Assembly (NCBI GenBank): GCA_946902985.2 | Contig: OX336388.2 | Coordinates: 226,074,467 to 226,138,466 of the forward strand | Direction of reading: 5' to 3' | DNA: 64,000 nt | DNA from: Meconema thalassinum | Lineage: Eukaryota > Arthropoda > Insecta > Orthoptera > Tettigoniidae | Notes under the pieces: generated by a model | The model's input: the letters and a program-made list of their open reading frames with translations, nothing else | Told to the model about the DNA's origin: nothing | Databases searched by the model: none | Part shown: positions 42,899 through 53,264 of the stretch, in pieces | Layout of the letters: every line of letters starts with the position of its first letter | Numbering within the stretch: the first letter of the stretch is position 1 | Translations under genes and position numbers: made by a program

Positions 42899-43007
42899 AC
42901 ATGTAGTTTATTTCAGGTTATTTTACACATATTCCAGAATTGTTTTCTGTCGACCGACTGAAAGTTAAAATATCACATTTAGTGAAGTCGTAATATTCTC
43001 CTTTGCT

Positions 43008-43046
43008 CGGTGATACCTACCTCCACCTTCCGGCGAGCCGAGGGAG
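43008..43046 (-). repeat. Isolated terminus of repeat A
   Basis: cctacctccaccttccggcg agrees, in reverse complement, with the beginning of repeat A at about 576-600 and 54034-54060. Only this end is present, next to the TTA-flanked element. Confidence 0.45.
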
Positions 43047-43149
43047 GTGAGGGGGTAGAGTTTAGGGGAGATTGTAAGCTGCTTTGGGTCAAAAATGGAA
43101 ATTTAGATTTTATGTTATTTTGACAGCCGGAAGTCCAATTTACAATGTA

Positions 43150-44012
43150 TAAGGTGCGTTCAAAAAGTAACGAGCCCGAGGCATAATTACAGAAACCTGT
43201 ACCTGTATGTTAGAAGTATTGGCCCTGGCTGTTGAGGCACTTGTCCCACTGTGACACGAGGCTGTGAATGGCTGTCTCATAAAATTCCCTGGGCTGCGAT
43301 ATGAACCAGTTTCGCACTTACAGCTGGACGTCGGCGTCCGAGTGAATCGTTGGCATCGCAGAGCCTTTTCAGGGGACCAAACATGGCGTAATCACAGGGA
43401 GAGAGGTCTGGACTGTATGGAGGGTGGCCGAGAACCTCCCATTTGAATTTCTGCAGGAGTGCCGTGACTGTGTTGGCCGTATGAGGTCGTGCATTGTCGT
43501 GGAGCGACCGCGGCGGCTATGGCGTTCACTGTCACTCGGCGGTCCTGGGTAATGAGTGCATCAACCAGCTGGATGTTGTCATCGGTAATGCAGGGGGGTG
43601 CCCCAGACCGATCATCATCGGCTAATGACACCCGTCCTTCCCCGAAGCGCTTTTGCCACGCCTTGACCCTTGCAAGGGACATGCAGTGTTCGCCGTACAC
43701 TTGTGACATTCGGCGATGAATGTCCGTTCCCCCTACTCCTTCCGCTGTCAGAAACCGAACAACACCTCTTTGCTCTTCGGTTGACGCCTCCATGTCACTG
43801 TTTGCAATGCGACTGGCAGTGTTGGACGATTGATGCATGCTGCTGCTCGCTTTGTATCGTCACGTGACGTGCACGCGTGCCCTCTAACGACCGGTTGTGA
43901 GCTTCCACGCTCTGATCGGAACCACAACTCGTTACATACGCCATGATTAGCCGATGTAGTCACCGGTTTGCGCATTCCAGCCTCCAGCTCGTTACTTTTT
44001 GAACGTACCTTA
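43150..44012 (-). mobile_element. Deleted mariner, copy 1
   Basis: Ends TAAGGTGCGTTCAAAAAGTA and (reverse complement) TAAGGTACGTTCAAAAAGTA, flanked by TA (43148-43149, 44013-44014). At 863 bp it is too short for a ~1.3 kb mariner. The internal deletion joins the N-terminal third of the transposase to its C-terminus. Same deletion form at 51344-52202. Confidence 0.85.
43200..43790 (-). pseudogene. mariner transposase with internal deletion, copy 1
   Basis: Minus-strand frame from about MEASTEEQRGVVRFLTAEG through IHRRMSQVYGEHCMS, ARVKAWQKRFGEGR and ITDDNIQLVDALITQDRRVT is the helix-turn-helix DNA-binding half of a SETMAR-type mariner transposase. It then jumps, in another frame, to LHDNARPHTANTV and WEVLGHPPYSPDLSPCDY, which hold the second and third catalytic Asp. 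The stretch with the first catalytic Asp is deleted. No activity is expected; the binding domain could persist. Confidence 0.8.
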
Positions 44013-44105
44013 TACCTATGCTTATTTGCTGAAAATGTTTGTTAAACGCCATTTATAGGTCATTTAAAGCCACGCCCCCATTGAAGATCTGTTCCTGAGA
44101 ACTGG

Positions 44106-44215
44106 CGTATTTTCTCCTCCTTCTGCTTCTTCTCCTGCTCGTCCTTCTCTTTCTCCTTCCCCTCCTCCTTCACCTTCTTCCCCTCCTTCTCCTCCTTCTT
44201 CTTCTCTTTCTCTAA
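44106..44215. repeat. Polypyrimidine (CTT/CTCC) tract
   Basis: About 110 bp of almost pure C/T on the plus strand made of ttcttctcc-like repeats. Short Lys/Glu-rich frames on the other strand are compositional. Confidence 0.85.
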
Positions 44216-44709
44216 AGATGCTAGGACGTTATGAAGCAACCAGAAGAGGGGCATAGAAGATGTAGACAACGCAGATGAATCAGAATATGTAACTGGTGCA
44301 GGTCACACTTAGGCCTATCTTTAAGAGCATTTTTCTCCAATTTTGTTTTTTCCTGAACAAATGTTCGTTTTACTCAGGAAGTATTAACAATAGCGATTTG
44401 AATTCTTTAAGTAATTAAATTTTATGAAATAAAGGATTGAATGTTTTCTTGTGAATTTATCATGAATAGAAAAAATAAAATTTTATTTTCTCGTACAGAA
44501 ATAAGTTGAAAAATTTAACGTTTGAAAATAAATATATTAAAAATATTATTTAAAAACACACAGATTTTCAAAAACAAATAATTAAAGATAAAATATATAT
44601 CTAAATATCTATGAAGTTTTTTTTCTATAGCTCAAATACTTAAAGAGAAAAGGGAACATGAAGTTCACAAATTTAGCATGGTGGAGATAGGGCTTACAAT
44701 CTCCCCTTA

Positions 44710-45427
44710 TAACAAGAATCCTGGGTTCATTGCACCAATTAACGAAGACAGAAGTAGAAAGAAGAATGGCCTTCCTCTCTGCCGTTCAGATATAGGACAA
44801 CGTCACTACATTTCCCTTGTATTTTACAGTCCATTGTAATAGCTCCGTTAAGACAGACTTCACTTCCCACGGCTGAATAGGATAGGAAGTGTGATAGAAT
44901 TGTTTGTTGGTGACTGCGCAGATTCATTGGTCTCGAGTTTTAATAATTCAAAAGTAGAACATGTTAAGATAAATAGTAATTATGCATTATTCTCTTCACA
45001 ATACACGAGGAATACAAGACTTTCACAGTAATATTTTCTACTGCACTTTCTTAATGAGTTTTTAAGTCCCATCAGATGACATCAATCTGAATTGAGGACG
45101 TCACCATACTCTTCTACAAAGTTTAAAGTATACGCCAATCAGTACTTACAGAAATATAATATATCTATTAAATATTGTACCTGTTTGCACCTGACCTTGA
45201 GGTCTTCATCAGCTCAATTAAGAATAAAATCAATTGAGATTAAAAATAAAATAATATAGATGTACTTAAGTCTAATGTTTGTTTGATGTGCAAAATGTTA
45301 ATGAGATAAATTGTAATTAAAAGATGAAATAAAATTAAAAAGTTACGAGCCTTACAGTAGTCGCATATGATGTGTAACATCTGACATAGAAGAAACCTCA
45401 CGTGAAATTGTTGATACACCGTTATTT
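44710..45427. other. Unassigned AT-rich stretch
   Basis: No gene, SINE or inverted termini seen; only short frames without motifs. Confidence 0.3.
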
Positions 45428-45442
45428 TATAGGCCTACTATT

Positions 45443-45757
45443 GAAAATGAAAATCCACAGCCTGCTTCCAGTCTCCGACCGGGTCAGGAATGGAATGAAT
45501 GGAGCCCCTATCTAGCGGCGAGGATATGAACTGTGCCGGCTGCCGAGGCCTGACGCACTCCTCTGGGGCAATGATTAAATGAATGACAGATGAAATGAAA
45601 TGATAGTGGAGAGTGTTGCTGGAATGAAATTTTGACAGGGAAAACCGGAGTACCCGGAGAAAAACCTGTCTGCCTCCGTTTTGTCCAGCACAGATCTCAC
45701 ATGGAGTGACCGGGATTTGAACCTCGGAACCAGCGGTGAGAGGCCGGCGTGCTGCCG
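45443..45757 (-). mobile_element. SINE-B copy, head-truncated
   Basis: Flanked by perfect 15-bp duplications tataggcctactatt (45428-45442 and 45758-45772). On the minus strand it begins cggcagcacgccggcctctc, lacking the first ~18 bp of the head, and B box gaggttcaaatcccgg. Otherwise colinear with 9839-10172. Confidence 0.9.
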
Positions 45758-45772
45758 TATAGGCCTACTATT

Positions 45773-46618
45773 ATTGGCACAAATATTAATCTATTGCAAA
45801 AGGGAGTGTTTTACAGATATTGTAGTTTATAATACGGAACTCATTTTATTAGATGATTTGCAGCTTCCACCAGCACAAGCCTAAATAAAGAATACGATAT
45901 GGATCAACTAGATTAATAGACGCGACACCACTCATAACCTTAAATTCCTTATAAACAAGTCCTCTTGATTCGCAGACCAACACGTAATTTCATATGGATT
46001 CTGTTAAAATGAGTCATATTCATATGATAAATATCGTTTAAAATGATAATCTGGTAGCAAAAATATCTACCCCGCCCAAGATTCGAATCCAAAATCTCTA
46101 GAGTCACAGTCATACGCAGTAACCATACGGCTATTTCGACTACGCAAATAATGTGCACAAGATGGTGACTTATTTCCACGTTCCAATAATACTGCATTAC
46201 GGAATTGAGTTTCATTTATATTTTGCTTGTTTCGATTATGTCCCTGAGTGCATTGAGTTTAAAATGCCTTATGCCAATGCAATGCCGACTACTTACAATG
46301 TTTTATATTAAGGCATTTTACCATTTAAATACTGATACGAAGACTTCGAACATGTACCATGCATGTATGTCTACCCCTTATTATTCCCGTTTTCCAACGG
46401 GGTCGGGGATGAGATGCGATGGAGGTCTTTGTGGCGATGGTTTTTACAGCCGGATGCCCTTCCTGACGCCAACCTCAGAACATGTACCATGTCATTTGTT
46501 TAAATCACATGACATCAGTGTTCGCATGAGCGTTTTCCGTTCAGTATGTCATATACATTTCACATGGCCGAGAGTACGTCATGGTATCAATTTTCGACAC
46601 CACGCGCTGATTGTTTCT
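45773..46618. other. Mostly unassigned; tRNA-like segment and a short conserved repeat
   Basis: On the minus strand at about 46075-46142 there is atagccgtatggttactgcg and tttggattcgaatcttgg, arranged like the A and B boxes of a tRNA-derived SINE, but no acceptor stem closes it, so it is not a tRNA gene. At 46393-46482 the phrase cagccggatgcccttcctga is a dispersed repeat motif I recognise from many animal genomes. Confidence 0.4.
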
Positions 46619-46621
46619 CTT

Positions 46622-46895
46622 ACCAGTGCCAGCTGGATCGATCGATCGAGTTGGCAGTGCATCTTATACTACCGTTCGATCCACCACTGCCAGCTAGGGC
46701 ACACTTCCATTCGATTGATCGTGCGGACAGTGCATACTTCCGTTGTCCACCACTGCCAGCTAGTACACTTCCGTTTGATCGATCGAGCGGGCAGTGCATA
46801 TTTCCGTTGTCCACCACTGCCAGCTAGTACACTTCCGTTTGATCGATCGAGCGGGCAGTGCATACTTCCGTTTGATCCACCACTGCCAGCTCGAT
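46622..46895. repeat. 64-bp minisatellite with palindromic core
   Basis: About four units contain ccaccactgccagctagtac, acttccgtttgatcgatcga and gcgggcagtgcatacttccg. Two adjacent units are exactly 64 bp. The array starts with gatcgatcgatcgagttggcagtg and ends with cactgccagctcgatcg, which are inverted relative to each other. The 260-codon frame over this region is an artefact of the repeat. Confidence 0.8.
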
Positions 46896-47024
46896 CGTTC
46901 CGATCCACTTCCGTCCCCAATTTTCAAAATCACTCCCACAAAACTATCCAGCAACCGAGCAGAAAGAGGTTACATACACATCAATAAAATAAGCATTGCC
47001 TCTCACCACCCAGGGACCACTTGA

Positions 47025-47465
47025 AAGGCTGGAGGTCAAGGAAAGAAAGATAATACGCAAAATCTTAGGCCCCAAATTTCATAACAACGAATTAATCCAT
47101 GTCAGGAACGAAACTGTTTACCAAAAAAACTGAAAAACTCTCGGACACAATAAGAAAACGGAGAATTGATTTTATGGGCACATCCTCCGGATGAATTCAA
47201 ATAGATCTTCGACCACTTTCGTAATAAAAGAACAAAACCTCTTTGGTTACAGGAAACTGAGAAAGACCTCGTGGACCTCCAAATTACAGACACCATGCTC
47301 ATGAACAAAACAGACAAACCCGTCACCAAGGATAAGAAACAACGGTTCCAAGTGAAACTCAAACAAAAGCGTACGATCCACATCTCTGCCGAAGAAAGGG
47401 AAGCAAGATCTCAAAGGACGAGGCAATACTGGGCCAAAAGGAAAGCTCAATACAATAAAAAGTGA
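47025..47465 (+). pseudogene. LINE C-terminal remnant, copy 1
   Basis: Plus-strand frames encode RLEVKERKIIRKILGPKFHN, then after shifts IDFMG, and finally an open 64-codon frame rich in Lys/Arg (HISAEEREARSQRTRQYWAK) ending at 47465. A related second copy follows at 47563. This C-terminal pattern (RKIIRKILGP ... RMN) is typical of decayed RTE/CR1-type LINE tails. Multiple frameshifts. Confidence 0.5.
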
Positions 47466-47562
47466 TTGATTTCATTTACCGCAAAGTTGGGTGAAACAAA
47501 TAAAGAAGAAATAAAATAAAATAAATTGAAAATACAGTAATTAAACCAGAATGCTTATATGC

Positions 47563-49560
47563 CAGTGAATGTCTAATACTAAATTATAAATTGGATAAAT
47601 TAGAAGTATCAGAAAGAAAAATTATACGCAAAATTCTCAGTCCATTAAGAACTGCAGGGTTTTGGAAATTAAGAAATAACAAGTAGTTCCGTGAAGAACT
47701 GTACAGCCTATTTTCATATATCCTGCTCATGTTAATTGTCTCTATCAACATACAATATTTCAGTTTAATTGCTGTAACAGATTCGTAGATATTGAGAACC
47801 GTCTAAATATTTCAGATGGTCGCCAGGATGGATTTTTATATTTGTACTATTACATTAAGATTATTGTGTACGTGTGGTATTCAAACTTCAATCGCATGAT
47901 TGGAACACAAGAAGTAAAAACAAGATTTTAAAAGTACGCACACCAGCCATCTTGTGATTACGCAAACAATTGACATAAATTAGATGCCAGTGGATCAACA
48001 TTTGTATAAGCATTTAACGTTCAAAGTTTCACGGCACTTGGATAGTTAATTCACGAGAAACGTCCATTTAAATATTTATACTTCGCGTCGCCGCCATGTT
48101 GGATTTGTGCTCACCAGGTTACTGAAAGTCCTATAGGTGAACATATGTTCATAGTCTCTATGAACATTAAGAGAATCAGTTTGGTTGCTGTAAAAGATTC
48201 ATAGATATTGAGAACCGTCTAAATATTTCGGAAGCTCGCCATGTAGGATTGTTATATGTATAGGCCATAGAGTTATTTACCATTCAAAGACAATTATTGC
48301 CTAGGTTCATTATTCAAACTTTCACTTCGATCGCATGATTACGGCACAAGAAATAAAAACATAATTTTGAAATTTCGCACAGCCGCCATCTTGAGGTTAT
48401 GTAAACAATTGAATTAAATTAGATGGCAGTGCATTACAATCTGCAAAATCATTTACTGTGCCACATTTCACTGCGCTCAGAGAGTTAAATCACGAGAATC
48501 TATTAAAATATTTCAAATTCGCTTGGTCGCCATGTTCGGTTTGTACTTTACAGGTTTATGAAATACACATAGATAAACTTGTATCAGTACCCTTTATCAG
48601 CGTACAAAATTGCATGGTGATATCTGTAATAGTTTCGGAGATATAGAATGTCAGTGAAATATTTCGCACAGCCGCCATTTTGAGGTTATGTAAACAATTG
48701 AACTAAATTAGACTCCAGTGCATTACAATGTGTATAAACATTTGCTGTACCAAGTTTCATTACGTTTGGATAGTTAAATCGCGAGAAAAGTCTATTTAAA
48801 AGTCTCAACTTCGCTTGACCGCCATGTTGGTTTTGTAGTCACCAGGGTTTTGAAAGTCTCATAGGTGAACTTCTAGTAGTGCCCTTTATCACCGTACACA
48901 ATTTCAGGGCGATATCGGTAATAGTTTGGGAGATATTGAATGCTAGTGAAATATTTCGCACAGCCGCCATGTTGGATTGGTGAGACGTAACAAAATTTGA
49001 AGGGCACGGTCGAGGTTGCCGGGAATATTGCTATGAACTTACCGAATTTCATTGAAATCGCTCCAGCTGTTTAGATTTTATTAGGGGGGACACACACAAA
49101 CCTCTCACACACACACACACACACACGCACACACACACGGACAAAAGGTGATCTCATAAGCCTATTTTTTCAAAATTGAAAATAGGCTAACAAAGAAATA
49201 TATCGGAACATTGAAAACATAACGGAGACAATAAAGACGAGGCGATTGTTATTTTTCGGACATTTATATAGAATGAATGATAGCAGGTTAACGAAACAGA
49301 TTTTTAAATATATTTGGAAAAAGAAATCGACAACAGCTTGGTTTCAAGATGAAAAGAAAGATTTAGTAAAAAACAATATAAGAGAAGAAAATGCAACAGA
49401 GAGAGGAATTTAAAAAAAAAAAGGTATTGGGAATGGAAGGACTCCAAGGAAGGAAATATATGAAAACAGGCTCAAAATTGTCGGAAGAGAGAAAGAAGAC
49501 ACACAGCGAAAAGATGAAGGAGCACTGGAGGAAGAAGAAAGAACAACAAAGGACTAATCA
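47563..49560 (+). pseudogene. LINE C-terminal remnant, copy 2, split by family E
   Basis: Left part LEVSERKIIRKILSPLRTAG and FWKLRN (to 47677) continues in frame after 49188 as NKEIYRNIENITETIKTRRL and LFFGHLYRMNDSRLTKQIF. WKLRNNKEIYRNIE is a plausible uninterrupted original. The right part decays after about 49400. No RT core is present. Confidence 0.65.
47678..49188 (+). mobile_element. Family E element, full-length, in a LINE remnant
   Basis: Starts aacaagtagttccgtgaaga and ends with the AGCCTATTTT/AAAATAGGCT hairpin and AA at 49159-49190. About 1.51 kb without SINE. Internal diverged repeats place gccatgttgg at about 48093, 48527 and 48821. The (CA)n tract is at about 49089-49137. The host reads aagaaat/aacaaag around it; the first bases of the element and host are alike, so the exact ends are ambiguous by a few bases. 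Confidence 0.75.
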
Positions 49561-49614
49561 TTGAAATTGGTTCATGGTCCTCAGAAGACCCTAATGGAGA
49601 AATAAGAAGAAAAT

Positions 49615-50175
49615 AAAATAAACTGCTGTCTCCACTTTACTCGGTCATGGGCCATGTCCGGAAGTAGGTTGACGCTTTTCAGATCCCTGTGCAGTGTATC
49701 GGCCCAACGTTGTCTTGGTCGTCCCTTTGGTCTTTTCCTGGCGACCACTATTGTTTTGCAATGGTGTCCGCTCCTGACCGTAACACATGCCCAAACCATC
49801 GCAGACGACCCTCACGCATTTTGTTGTTGATTGCCGTGACACCAAATCGTTCCCTTATTCTTTCATTGGGGATGCGATCCAACCTAGTAATGCCAGCTGT
49901 CCATCTCCATGACGTTCTGCTTCCTTGGTGCTCGGCCAACATTCAGTACCATAAAGCGCCACGGGACGAATGACAGTGTGGTAAATCTTCAATTTTAGGT
50001 GGTCTTTCATCTGGCGATCGCACATGACACCTGTCGTTGTTCGCCACTTCATCCATGCAGCATTATTCTTACGTTAACCTTCTCGGTGAGACGACCTTCA
50101 ACAGTTATCGTAGAGCCAAGATACTTAAATGTTGTTGTCGACTTGGATTGTTCCAATGTCATCATACTAATTATT
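49615..50175 (-). pseudogene. LINE C-terminal remnant (RTE-like)
   Basis: Minus-strand frames in order: [40 protein letters not shown], then [36 protein letters not shown] and RPKGRPRQRWADTLHRDLKS. This succession is the C-terminal region after the RT in RTE-like LINEs. Frames shift between pieces, so it is non-functional. Different family from 6311-7795. Confidence 0.75.
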
Positions 50176-50279
50176 TTAATTTAGGAGCTGGAACAGTAAC
50201 CTACTGTACTTCATTTTTTTTTCGGTGAGAATAACAAAATGAGTAACGGAATCTCGTATTTTAGAAATTTATCAAAACG

Positions 50280-50931
50280 TACCTTCATAAGAACCCGCAA
50301 CAATGTAGTCTTAAAACTATGAGGCACAACATGGGAGTTCATCGGCAACTTCACTTCGATGTACAGCTTGGGACTTGTGTTTTCAGCTGCAGAGTACTGT
50401 GCCCCAGTTTGGTTGAATAGCCCTCACCTAACCTCATAGACACCCAGCTCAACACCACCATGCGCCTAAACACTGGCACAATAAGGTCTACACCCACACA
50501 TTGTCTACCTATCCTCAGCCACATCCCTCCACCAGATCTTCGACATAAAAACGTTCTCCTGAGGGAGTTCAAGAAAATAATGGATAACCCACCACTTTTA
50601 ATACACTGTGACATTGCTGATGTTCGCCTGAATCGTCTAAGATATCGAAATCCATCAACAAGGACTGCAATAGACTTGGAGAATACCAATTTCAACGAAA
50701 CTAAAGAATGGCAGGGAAGGCAGGATACTAGGCCTGGATCAACATTACCACGCATTGGATCATCGCTGCCACATGAATATGAGTTTCTTCGGAAAACATG
50801 GTCAACTCTCAACAGGATTCGTACGGGTCATGGCAACTGTGCAGACTTCCATTATAAATGGAAAATAATTTCTTCACCTAACTGTGATTGTGGTACCCCT
50901 AAGCAGACCATCCAGCATATCATCACCAAGT
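50280..50931 (+). pseudogene. jockey/I-like LINE ORF2 C-terminus, upstream of SINE
   Basis: Frames encode RNNVVLKL, AAEYCAPVWLNSPHL and then an open run from 50460: MRLNTGTIRSTPTHCLPILS, HKNVLLREFKKIMDN, STLNRIRTGHGNCADFHYKW and SPNCDCGTPKQTIQHIITK. The run is broken at the Cys of the terminal knuckle by a SINE and resumes at 51242. Homologous to 40930-41742. Truncated at its 5' side. Confidence 0.75.
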
Positions 50932-51241
50932 AACGACAGTAGTGGCTACGCTGGCTAAAGTGCAGTGTTAGGTCATGGGGCCAAGCTCTCTGCTGGCTCG
51001 GTAGACGCGTGGGTTCGAGCCCCACCGTCGGCCGTCCTTGAAATGGTTTTCCGTGTTTTCCCATTTTCAACACTAGGCAAATGCTGGGACGGTACCTTCT
51101 GACAGGCCACGGCCGCTTCCTTCCACATCCTTCTCCAATTTCATTCAATTCTATCTCTCATCCCGACGCGCAGGTCGCCCACGGGCGTCGAATAGAAAGA
51201 CCTGCACTCGGTCTCTGAGGAGACCACACGACAAAAAAAAA
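50932..51241 (+). mobile_element. SINE-H copy inside the LINE zinc knuckle
   Basis: Flanked by 8-bp caccaagt (50924-50931 and 51242-51249). tRNA-like B box gtgggttcgagccccacc at about 51010-51027, common SINE core (ggttttccgtgttttcccat ... aatgctgggacggtacc ... ggccacggccgcttcc) and an (a)9 tail. Confidence 0.82.
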
Positions 51242-51341
51242 CACCAAGTGTCCAAAAAGAAAGTACAGTGGCAGCGTCACTGATTTCGCTCATGGACCAC
51301 CAGAGACAATTACTTACATAAGCCATTTAGATATAAATATT
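51242..51341 (+). pseudogene. LINE ORF2 C-terminus, downstream of SINE
   Basis: Joined to the left part it reads ITKCPKRKYSGSVTDFAHG and then PPETITYISHLDINI, completing the Cys-Cys-His-Cys knuckle and the usual short end seen at 41742. The 3' flank is interrupted by a deleted mariner at a TA in tttata. Confidence 0.7.
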
Positions 51342-51343
51342 TA

Positions 51344-52202
51344 TAAGGTGCGTTCAAAAAGTAACGAGCCGCAGGCATAATTACAGAAACCATTACCTGT
51401 ATGTTAGAAGTATTGGCCCTGGCTGTTGAGGCACTTGTCCCACTGTGACACGAGGCGGTGAATGGCTGTCTCATAAAATTCCCTGGGCTGCGATGTGAAC
51501 CAGTTCCGCACGTACAGCTGGACGTCGGCGTCCGAGGTGAATCGTTGCCCCGCAGAGCCCTTTTCAGGGGACCAAACATGGCGTAATCACAGGCATAGAG
51601 GTCTGGACTGTATGGAGGGTGGCCGAGAACCTCCCATTTGAATTTCTGCAGGAGTGCCACGACTGTGTTGGCCGTATGAGGTCGAGCATTGTTGTAGAGC
51701 GACCACGGCGGCTATGGCGTTCACTGTCACTCGTCGGTCCTGGGTAATGAGTGCATCAACCAGCTGGACGTTGTCATCGGTAATGCAGGGGTGGGGGGGG
51801 GGGGAGAGAGAGAGGGGGTGCCCCAGACCGGGCATCATCAGCTAATGACACCCGTCCTTCCCTGAAGCGCTTGTGCCACGCCTTGATCATTGAAAGGGCC
51901 ATGCAGTGTTCGCCGTACACTTATGACATTCGGCGATGAATGTCCATTCCCCTTACTCCTTCCGCTGTCAAAAACCGAACAACACCTCTTTTCTCTTCGG
52001 TTGACGCCTCCATGTCACTGTTTGCAATGCGACTGGCAGCGTTGGATGATTGATGCATGCTCTGCTCGCTTTGTATCGTCTCGTGACGTGCACGCGTGCC
52101 CTCTAGCGACGGGCTGTGACCTCTGGTCGCAACCACACCTCGTTACACACGCCACGATTAGCCGATGTAGTCACCGGCTCGTAACTTTTTGAACGCACCT
52201 TA
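51344..52202 (-). mobile_element. Deleted mariner, copy 2
   Basis: TIRs TAAGGTGCGTTCAAAAAGTA (left) and its near-complement at the right, flanked by TA (51342-51343, 52203-52204). 859 bp. It shares the internal deletion of copy 1 and adds a purine-rich run (ggggg, gagagaga) at about 51790-51815. The transposase halves are again in different frames. In the LHDNARPH motif the Asp codon reads Asn (LYNNARPH), so it is doubly dead. Confidence 0.85.
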
Positions 52203-52204
52203 TA

Positions 52205-52615
52205 GTTTGTAAACTAATTACCATCTGTGTAGATATTGTATCTCTAACGCCATACGCTAAATAAATTCATAAGATAAAATAGTTAAGTTACCGAAAAGGC
52301 ATTATATTTCACTGCTACCAACATTACAATTCATCAAATGTATGACCTTACTATTGAAGTTAAAGACTTGAAATTAAATACATTTAAATAAGATTTCCTA
52401 TTCAGTAAGTTGAAAACTTGAGTCAATAAACAGTAGAACTTTAATCACAGTACATTGTGACCTTCTCCAGCGTTATATTATAAACTACGAAAAGAAGCAA
52501 GACTTTCATTCAAACATTTTCTTATGAAAAGTTGTTATCAACATAATTATTTAAAATGCTAACAGTCTAAAAGCTGAAAAACACTTAGCAATTTTAAAAA
52601 TCAGATATGCTACAA
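52205..52615. other. LINE 3' flank and unassigned AT-rich DNA
   Basis: The first ~80 bp probably continue the LINE 3' untranslated region (gccatacgctaaataaattc). The rest is AT-rich without recognisable features. Confidence 0.35.
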
Positions 52616-53087
52616 TCTATACTAATATAATAAAGCTGAAGAGTATGTGTGTTTAAACGCGCTAATCTCTGGAACTACCAGTCGGATTCGAAAAATTATT
52701 TTTGTATATGATAGCCTGATTCAAGAGGAATAGTTTAGGCTATGTAGCATGAGGCTATACCTGTCACGTAACCTTAGAGATTGATTTTTGTTCAGTAAGT
52801 CGGAAGAACAAGCGCTCCAGAAGTCTACACCTATGTTCTGTTGCAGAATTGCGAGCTGCTTATAAATTGCAGTCACGGGGAGTAATTAGTGCAAAAATAT
52901 TTCTTATGCCCTGAAAACAGTTATCATTATGACAATAGTATGCCTCTGTATAAGGGCGATGGTGTTGGTGCAGTATACTGAGGTTATCAGCTGCAATAAG
53001 CGTTGCTGCTTTCCGATCCTTATCCTTGAGCGCTCCAGTTCTGTAAAACTAATAAATCCACCGGGCGAAGCCGGGCACTACTGCTAG
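52616..53087 (+). mobile_element. Non-autonomous Helitron, full-length
   Basis: Starts TCTATACTAATATAATAAAG after an A and ends CCGGgcgaagCCGGgcactactgCTAG before a T. This meets all the Helitron hallmarks: 5' TC, a short hairpin about 10 nt from a 3' CTRR, A/T insertion and no target duplication. 472 bp, no Rep/helicase. The end resembles that of element H at 40067. Confidence 0.8.
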
Positions 53088-53264
53088 TGTGTTATAAAAT
53101 GAAAGATATAGTTCACGATAAAAGACAGCTTGAGGTGAAAACAGTGATCATTTTATCAAGTATTATATGTTACGTACGGTATTACTCGTAATGAAATTGA
53201 GATCTTGGAATTCCAATGTTGACTGATGCTGCCGAGCAGTAATAAAAATAATAATAATTAGAAG

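Larger units (their letters stand above)
43065..44706. mobile_element. TTA-flanked TIR element (PIF/Harbinger-like) carrying a mariner
   Basis: GGGGAGATTGTAAGC (43065-43079) is the exact reverse complement of 44692-44706, and both ends abut TTA (43062-43064 and 44707-44709). A 15-bp TIR with a TTA duplication fits PIF/Harbinger MITEs. Without the mariner at 43150-44012 it is about 780 bp of AT-rich non-coding DNA. The superfamily call rests only on TIR and TSD. Confidence 0.6.

Noticed and set aside
43749..43838. MHQSSNTASRIANSD as the true transposase N-terminus
   Set aside because: The conserved mariner N-terminal homology begins at about MEASTEEQRG; the preceding codons are poorly conserved and the second copy has the same ambiguity, so the start is left open.
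44060..44269. Lys/Glu-rich 69-codon minus-strand frame resembling a coiled-coil protein
   Set aside because: It is the translation of a polypyrimidine simple repeat.
46070..46142. Possible tRNA gene on the minus strand
   Set aside because: A- and B-box-like words are present but no acceptor or anticodon stem can be formed; more likely a SINE head.
46205..46987. 260-codon open frame on the plus strand
   Set aside because: It overlaps the 64-bp minisatellite in several frames and both strands; repetition without stops explains the length, and no domain is recognisable.
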